Source of the DNA: Blastobasis lacticolella
Lineage: Eukaryota > Arthropoda > Insecta > Lepidoptera > Blastobasidae
DNA length: 64,000 nucleotides
Direction of reading: 5' to 3'
Assembly (NCBI GenBank): GCA_905147135.1
Contig: LR990043.1
Coordinates: 17,547,584 to 17,611,583 of the forward strand
Part shown: piece after piece, positions 61,501 to 64,000 of the stretch
Position numbering within the stretch: the stretch's first letter is position 1
How the letters are laid out: each line of letters opens with the position of its first letter
Notes under the pieces: generated by a model
Databases searched by the model: none
Seen by the model: the letters and a program-made list of their open reading frames with translations, nothing else
What the model was told of the DNA's origin: nothing
Program-made: the position numbers and the translations under genes

Positions 61501-63982
61501 GATAAAAAGAAGGCCTTACGTAGGTACTTCGTGGTTAAAAGTTATAAAGCTCCACTGCGTTATCAACGAACCGTGATAGCCCACTGACTAAAGCAGGGAT
61601 GAGCAAACCTTTTTCTTTGCGTGCCAATTTTTTCTAACGAAATCCTAGGCGGGCCAGGGTTTTGATTATTTGGCTATTTCATTATTGAAATAAAATATTG
61701 GTATTTTCTGAAACACACGTGAATGTGATGTGACATAAGTATGGAACTGTTGTTACTGCTTATTTTCGTAAAAAAGGTAATAACTCGAAATCCATTTTTC
61801 ATTTGATGATCGCGGGCCGGATTTCAACCATTCGCGGGTCGGAGATGGCCCGCGGGCCATAGCTTGCCTACCCCTGGACTAAAACCTACACACCATTAGT
61901 GGCGTTTGCAATTACATCCACGCAGGGCTGGCTGGTCAGAGATCGCGGTGTTGATAATGACACAATACGGCTGACGTAAACTATACTGGGAGTCACGGTC
62001 CGGAAATACATCTATTTGTTTGTCTAACATATCCCGGTAAAATATGAAATGGGAAGGCGATAAGTTTTTGAAGGTTGTTCAGGTAATTGCCAGGCTAAAA
62101 TGGCAATGGGCATGGCACATAGCTTGAAGAACGGATGGCCGATGGGGCAGTAAAGTTCTCGAGTGGCGACCACGTACCGGAAGACGCAGCGTGGGCAGGT
62201 GTCCAACAAGGTGGACCGATGACCTGATCGTAGGTATCCGCTGGATGCGGAAGGCACAGGATCGGCCTTTGTGGAGATCTCTGGGGGAGGTCTATGCCTA
62301 GCAGGGGGCGTCTTTCGGCTAATATTATGAAGTTAAAATTATATGTAGGTCTAGGTATCTCTACATCCATAGCTGTTAATCTTCCCACAAAAAACCGGCG
62401 ACGGTTGTGTTTCTTTATCAATACAAGAAAAGTGCGCCACACATGGCATTATTTGTCCTAGGATATTGTTTTAGGTAGGTTAGGTACTAGGCAAGCATAA
62501 TTTGTCCGCCATCTCAGCTGGTAGTAAGTGACGACGCAGACGATGGTGTAGCATGCTCACCTAGATATGCCATCGATATTGTACTGCCAATTCAGTCAAA
62601 AATTATAATGCTCGGGGAGATCCGCAGGCAAAGAGTTCCACTTATTGGCTGTCCGCATTAGATATACCTACTTATATGTAAAAGCGAAACTTCACCATCT
62701 TTGGTTACACATTCTTTCGCCTGAATGTGCAGGTTTTATTACGATGTTTTCCTTCACCGTAGGAGAGCACCGGTTAGTGGTCAAGTAATGTACTTAACTC
62801 AGAAAAAAAGCTAATTTGGTAAGTAGGTACATAGCGACACTAGGGTACCCGGCAGGTACTTCGGGGTACGAGTCGGACGCACTAAACAATTCGGCCATCA
62901 TCATCTAGCTGCCAACCCACAAAAATAGGTGGGGTCGGCGCAATGTGTCCTCATTCCATTTAACCTAACACTCGTCATCTCAGTACCACACCTTTCACCC
63001 GCACATCCACACAGCCCATCCATCTTTTAATGTAGAAGCGAAATGTTTGGTGCGAAAGGGCAAATACAATTAGGGCAGAACTCTATTTGAAAGCCATTTT
63101 AATCGAAATGGTCCTTAGCTTTGTTCCAATAAAATTAGTTCAATAATTTAGAAAAATATTTGAGTACATTTTTTTTTTAAATTTAAAACTTCATGGACAT
63201 TACAGTACAATGGCTAAATTTAAGCTACGTAGCTTTTTCTACCAGTCAACCAGAGAACAATTATCAAAAATTACAAGGCGGTGCTACAAAAGAAGAAGAT
63301 AAAAGAACATAAAACAGACTAAAAGTAACATTAATTAAATAAGTATATCAAACATTCAGTACAAGCTTTGCTTAGTTTGGGGCTAGATGGCGCTGTGTGA
63401 ATTTGTCCACGAATATTTATTTATTTATTTATTTATTCACAGACCGAAACTTATAGATACATGTACAGAGTACATGTGAATATGTATTGTTTTGTCGGTT
63501 CGCTTATCGCCTCATGCAGTGAACGTCTGAACAAAATTAAAGCAGCATTTCATGGCTTTGTCGCCAGCACGCATCACGACGCGTGGTGAAAGTGAAATTC
63601 GGCGCGAACGTAACCGTGGTCTTTGAAACTGTTTATCTCGAGTATTGCGTGATAGGTTACTGCTTTCATTTGAAAATTCAGAGTAATAAAGAGATGTAGG
63701 TAAGTACCTATATACATTACCGAAAGCACCGTAAGTATAAGTAGGTATCTACTTATTAATTTATAATGTACTTATGAAAGATTACCGTTCTCGGTAGAAC
63801 TTTAAATTGATCAGTGCTTTAAAAAACTTAATTTACAAAAAATAAAGTTTCTACACACAATATTAAGATCAAGAAAATTAAAGCATAATTACCGTGATTT
63901 TCCATATCAAGAAGGTGGTCTGGTCGCGCGGCACTGTCCGGAAGACCGCCTCGGCTGCGCGGGCGCCGTTGCCGTCCTCATC
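43406..63982 (-). CDS. qua: Villin-like actin-binding protein (quail type), 5' end outside window
   Basis: Sixteen minus-strand exons join in phase to 833 codons and a stop; fly Quail has about 890, so only a short N-terminus is missing. The family bundles, caps or severs actin filaments; Quail bundles actin in nurse cells (family knowledge). Gelsolin-like repeats are seen: repeat 1 [14 protein letters not shown]...[12 protein letters not shown]...RHIHAWAGE; repeat 2 around LFLVRGRR...[14 protein letters not shown]; repeat 3 LYRC...[20 protein letters not shown]; repeat 4 [15 protein letters not shown]...[13 protein letters not shown]...IIYYWMGG; repeats 5-6 with [28 protein letters not shown] and [11 protein letters not shown]. 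The C-terminus is a villin headpiece: YPLAVL...[10 protein letters not shown], then [13 protein letters not shown] and [16 protein letters not shown]. The headpiece excludes gelsolin; absence of leucine-rich repeats excludes Flightless-I. The quail assignment rather than another villin is an inference. Confidence 0.93.
43834..44019 (-). CDS. qua: villin-like exon o (linker and headpiece start)
   Basis: After GATCCTAG. A Gly/Ser/Asn linker ([18 protein letters not shown]), then [20 protein letters not shown] and PLAKE, the N-terminal subdomain of the villin headpiece. Donor GAG|GTGAGT. Confidence 0.95.
44165..44380 (+). pseudogene. LINE C-terminal fragment
   Basis: Reads [20 protein letters not shown] and [18 protein letters not shown], diverged from the [13 protein letters not shown]...RW segment of RTE-like LINEs. 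In the intron between exons n and o. Confidence 0.6.
44552..44658 (-). CDS. qua: villin-like exon n
   Basis: After GTCTCCAG. Reads [20 protein letters not shown] then [16 protein letters not shown], the end of repeat 6 (the family's V.QG.EP..F.G.F..W). Donor AAG|GTATGT. Confidence 0.95.
45631..45786 (-). CDS. qua: villin-like exon m
   Basis: After TCGTTCCAG. Reads [52 protein letters not shown]: repeat 6 core. Donor G|GTACGT. Confidence 0.95.
46318..46455 (-). CDS. qua: villin-like exon l
   Basis: After GTTATCCAG. The codon for G of [16 protein letters not shown] is split across this junction. Continues [20 protein letters not shown] and [13 protein letters not shown] into repeat 6. Donor T|GTGAGT. 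The right frame is not the longest one on this strand; phase decided it. Confidence 0.92.
46860..47050. mobile_element. 191-bp MITE flanked by TAA
   Basis: Ends are inverted copies, ATGACAGTCGCAGAGT at 46860 and its inverse up to 47050, with a second matched block (GGAGTCGCTGTCG / CGACAGCGAATCC). TAA lies directly on both sides (46857-46859 and 47051-47053), the 3-bp TWA target typical of PIF/Harbinger elements (class assignment is inference). In the intron between exons k and l. Confidence 0.8.
47172..47402 (-). CDS. qua: villin-like exon k
   Basis: After TACCTTAG. Reads [20 protein letters not shown], a Gly/Arg-rich insert, [20 protein letters not shown] and [19 protein letters not shown]: repeat 5. 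Ends in phase 1. Confidence 0.93.
47420..47769 (-). mobile_element. SINE family 2, copy with insertion
   Basis: Same head (GGGTTCGATTCCCGGACG) and 3' end as at 32781-33015, longer by about 100 bp through an internal insertion. Its 3' end lies only about 18 bp from villin-like exon k. Confidence 0.7.
48601..48694 (-). CDS. qua: villin-like exon j
   Basis: After ATTTCCAG. Reads [20 protein letters not shown] then [11 protein letters not shown], the strongly conserved QGKEP.HFL.IFKG motif at the end of repeat 4. Donor C|GTAAGT. Confidence 0.95.
48771..48857 (-). CDS. qua: villin-like exon i
   Basis: Only 29 codons, after [37 protein letters not shown], the helix that follows the IIYYW.G strand. 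Donor CAG|GTAACA. Confidence 0.93.
49524..49700 (-). CDS. qua: villin-like exon h
   Basis: After ACTTGCAG. Reads [20 protein letters not shown], then [17 protein letters not shown] and DQSIIYYWM: gelsolin repeat 4. Donor ATG|GTGAGT. Confidence 0.95.
49775..49930 (-). pseudogene. Retrotransposon tail
   Basis: Minus strand carries AAAGAATGGAACACGTTGCC and the CCTGATCACTATAATCTGGA word of the family seen at 7205-7510. Truncated. Confidence 0.65.
50011..50255 (-). mobile_element. SINE family 2, copy
   Basis: Head on minus strand with GGGTTCGAGTCCCGACC and a Gly-tRNA-like A box; body to AGCTTTGCTTAC...GATGGTGC. In the intron between exons g and h. Confidence 0.75.
50427..50720 (-). CDS. qua: villin-like exon g
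   Basis: After CTTCCCAG. Reads [20 protein letters not shown], then [16 protein letters not shown]: repeat 3 core and end. The exon is Ala/Arg-rich and in-frame throughout its 98 codons. Donor GAG|GTAAGG. Confidence 0.93.
50880..51365 (-). repeat. GAGCGAGC repeat array, minus orientation
   Basis: Five or so diverged units with GAGCTCACTGCGCTCGCTCA, CTCGCTGCGCTCGCT and CTCGCTACGCTCGCTC separated by TTTTAAAAGCCAA-like spacers. A C/G-rich word GGGGGTTCAAACCCCC at 50829-50844 precedes it and a CCCCC-containing block follows to about 51470; these may be element ends. Located in the intron between villin-like exons f and g. Confidence 0.65.
52056..52176 (-). CDS. qua: villin-like exon f
   Basis: After CTGTCCAG. 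Reads [20 protein letters not shown] then [15 protein letters not shown], first strand of repeat 3. Donor GAT|GTGAGT. A (GAT)n microsatellite of about eight units (52189-52211) replaces most of the polypyrimidine tract. Confidence 0.9.
52924..53108 (-). CDS. qua: villin-like exon e
   Basis: After CCCACCAG. Reads [20 protein letters not shown] and [20 protein letters not shown], end of repeat 2, then an Ala/Pro/Arg linker. Donor AG|GTAACT, phase 2. Confidence 0.9.
53713..53911 (-). CDS. qua: villin-like exon d
   Basis: After GTCTCCAG. Reads [39 protein letters not shown] and [20 protein letters not shown]: gelsolin repeat 2 core. Donor AAG|GTATGT. Confidence 0.93.
54141..54353 (-). repeat. 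Partial duplications downstream of villin-like exon c
   Basis: The 30 bases 54282-54311 match 28 of 30 bases of exon c (54463-54492; encoding AAALRRAAQ) but end in a newly good donor AACAG|GTAAGG. The adjoining segment 54304-54353 is itself repeated at 54147-54196 (shared TCGCCACC..GAACTTGGC). Points to repeated tandem duplication in this short intron. Confidence 0.7.
54369..54577 (-). CDS. qua: villin-like exon c
   Basis: After [26 protein letters not shown], then [20 protein letters not shown], the end of repeat 1 (the family's IHYWLG...E...S..FLSYF pattern). Donor AG|GTAAAC, phase 2. Confidence 0.93.
54990..55800 (+). repeat. GAGCGAGC repeat array, plus orientation
   Basis: About nine diverged units of 60-110 bp, typical word AATGAATGAGCGAGCGGAGC then GAGCTCGAAATTTT, then TTTTGGGTCTTAAAAGCTGG and GGTGATTG. 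Opposite orientation to the array at 50880-51365; related to 15740-16600. In the intron between villin-like exons b and c. Confidence 0.75.
55801..56415. other. Intronic DNA after the array
   Basis: Non-coding; may be the right flank of the element carrying the array, since CCCCCC-containing words (56237-56246) resemble those near the other array. No exon found. Confidence 0.35.
56420..56820 (+). pseudogene. LINE tail relic
   Basis: [13 protein letters not shown] frames, then a CATACGTATGTATGTATAG microsatellite (56528-56546) as in other RTE-type tails. A second piece at 56740-56820 includes GACAGGACCGTAGCTTGTGG. Confidence 0.5.
56877..56990 (-). CDS. qua: villin-like exon b
   Basis: After CTGCGCAG. 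Reads [20 protein letters not shown] then [18 protein letters not shown], the FYD.EAYLVY core of gelsolin repeat 1. Donor ATC|GTGAGT. Confidence 0.93.
57154..57289. mobile_element. 136-bp TIR element
   Basis: Ends CTTAAGGCGCTGTC at 57154 and GACAGCGCCTTAG to 57289 are inverted copies; weaker pairing continues inward (CAGTCGTGCG / CACACGACCG). A MITE of unknown superfamily. Confidence 0.65.
58205..58610 (-). pseudogene. Non-LTR retrotransposon 3' end with poly(A)
   Basis: Minus frame 58610-58287 reads [60 protein letters not shown], the usual C-terminus of such elements, then GGTGGCCCGCATGCCTG and an A run at 58210-58203. A fragment of the same end lies at 59705-59770 (+). Confidence 0.8.
59395..59515. 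promoter_or_regulatory. CpG-rich patch in villin-like intron
   Basis: Compact GC/CpG-rich stretch with the palindrome CCGGCCGCGGCCGG around 59453-59466 in AT-rich intron DNA. May be an alternative promoter or enhancer; also could be an unplaced exon, but no phase-compatible frame was found. Confidence 0.3.
60950..61170 (+). pseudogene. Retrotransposon tail
   Basis: AAGGAATGGAACGCGTTGCC, GATGCCTTCAAGGCTAGAGT and GACGGGCATGCTCCATCTTC match the family at 7205-7510 in plus orientation, with frameshifts. Confidence 0.7.
61594..61876. mobile_element. hAT-type MITE with 8-bp target duplication
   Basis: Ends CAGGGATGAGCAAAC and (inverse) CAGGGGTAGGCAAGC; interior holds the GCGGGCC...CCCGCGGGCC words known from hAT MITEs. 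Flanked by GACTAAAG (61586-61593) and GACTAAAA (61877-61884), an 8-bp duplication differing at one base. 283 bp, no coding frame. Confidence 0.88.
62000..62330 (+). pseudogene. LINE C-terminal fragment and 3' end
   Basis: Broken frames read [24 protein letters not shown] (frameshifted [11 protein letters not shown]), [14 protein letters not shown], ending LGEVYA and FG at 62310. RTE-like LINE 3' end. Confidence 0.75.
62460..62960. mobile_element. Retrotransposon tail and SINE family 1 debris
   Basis: 62500-62680 matches the minus-orientation tail family (GCCATCTCAGCTGGTAGTAA). 62700-62900 resembles the SINE at 8898-9225 (CGCCTGAATGTGCAGG, GATGTTTTCCTTCACCGTA). 62905-62960 has a common TE word AATAGGTGGGGTCGGCGCAA. 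Confidence 0.55.
62961..63892. other. Intronic DNA near the right edge
   Basis: AT-rich; includes the SINE family 2 3' end with an (ATTT)n tail at 63355-63436. No exon found before 63893. Confidence 0.5.
63893..63982 (-). CDS. qua: villin-like exon a (first visible)
   Basis: After TTGCAG. Reads [18 protein letters not shown], the first strand of gelsolin repeat 1, preceded by [11 protein letters not shown]. Phase 0 at both ends. An upstream exon with the start codon must lie beyond 64000. Confidence 0.92.
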
Positions 63983-64000
63983 CTGCAAGGGCAAATCAAC

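Larger units (their letters stand above)
57001..63892 (-). other. qua: villin-like gene, 6.9-kb first visible intron, contents
   Basis: No coding exon found. Contains a 136-bp TIR element (57154-57289), a LINE relic with tail (58205-58610), a CpG-rich patch (59395-59515), a LINE tail (60950-61170), a hAT-type MITE (61594-61876), a LINE fragment (62000-62330), retrotransposon and SINE debris (62460-62960) and a SINE 3' end (63355-63440). The rest is AT-rich. Confidence 0.6.

Noticed and set aside
43406..63982. Gelsolin or Flightless-I as identity of the minus-strand gene
   Set aside because: Gelsolin lacks a headpiece and Flightless-I has leucine-rich repeats; this protein has a complete villin headpiece and begins directly with gelsolin repeat 1.

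Overview
The window is nuclear DNA of an insect, almost certainly a moth or butterfly. The genes have short exons in long AT-rich introns with GT/AG borders, and they are buried in short interspersed elements and truncated non-LTR retrotransposon tails of the kind common in Lepidoptera. Nothing looks bacterial: there are no operons and no CRISPR array. The protein-coding content was assembled exon by exon, requiring matching splice phases.

Three conserved genes were recognised. (1) Trf2/TBPL1, a TBP-related factor, on the minus strand at 5592-10494 in three coding exons (310 codons), with a probable 5' non-coding exon near 11.76 kb. (2) rok, Rho-associated kinase, on the plus strand at 17397-38288 in thirteen coding exons (1365 codons, from start to stop), followed by a repeat-poor stretch to about 42.06 kb that may be a long 3'UTR. 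(3) A villin/quail-type actin-binding protein on the minus strand, 43406 to beyond 63982, in sixteen visible exons (833 codons; only a short N-terminal part lies outside the window). A fourth locus at the left edge (465-593 and 1816-1985, plus strand) is represented by two phase-compatible GC-rich exons of a gene that was not recognised.

Layout: 0-5 kb, unknown exons, foldback elements and a 615-bp TIR element; 5-12 kb, Trf2; 12-17 kb, intergenic DNA with a 660-bp TIR element, SINE pieces, a strange inverted array of GAGCGAGC-type repeats and an RT relic; 17-42 kb, rok; 43-64 kb, the villin-like gene, convergent with rok. rok and the villin-like gene both act on actin (Rho signalling to myosin; bundling or severing of filaments), but the sequence gives no evidence that they are co-regulated.

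The most interesting pattern is a set of partial tandem duplications. In rok exon 12, rok exon 5 and the third visible villin exon (and perhaps the left-edge gene), a piece from the 3' part of an exon is copied, diverged, into the intron just downstream in the same orientation. At both rok sites the copy keeps the splice donor; at the villin site the copy has gained one. Also notable are two copies of one foldback MITE (one sits 60 bp past the villin stop and carries the nearest AATAAA), a clean hAT-type MITE, a TAA-flanked MITE, a tRNA-Gly-derived SINE family, and three arrays of the GAGCGAGC repeat in different orientations.
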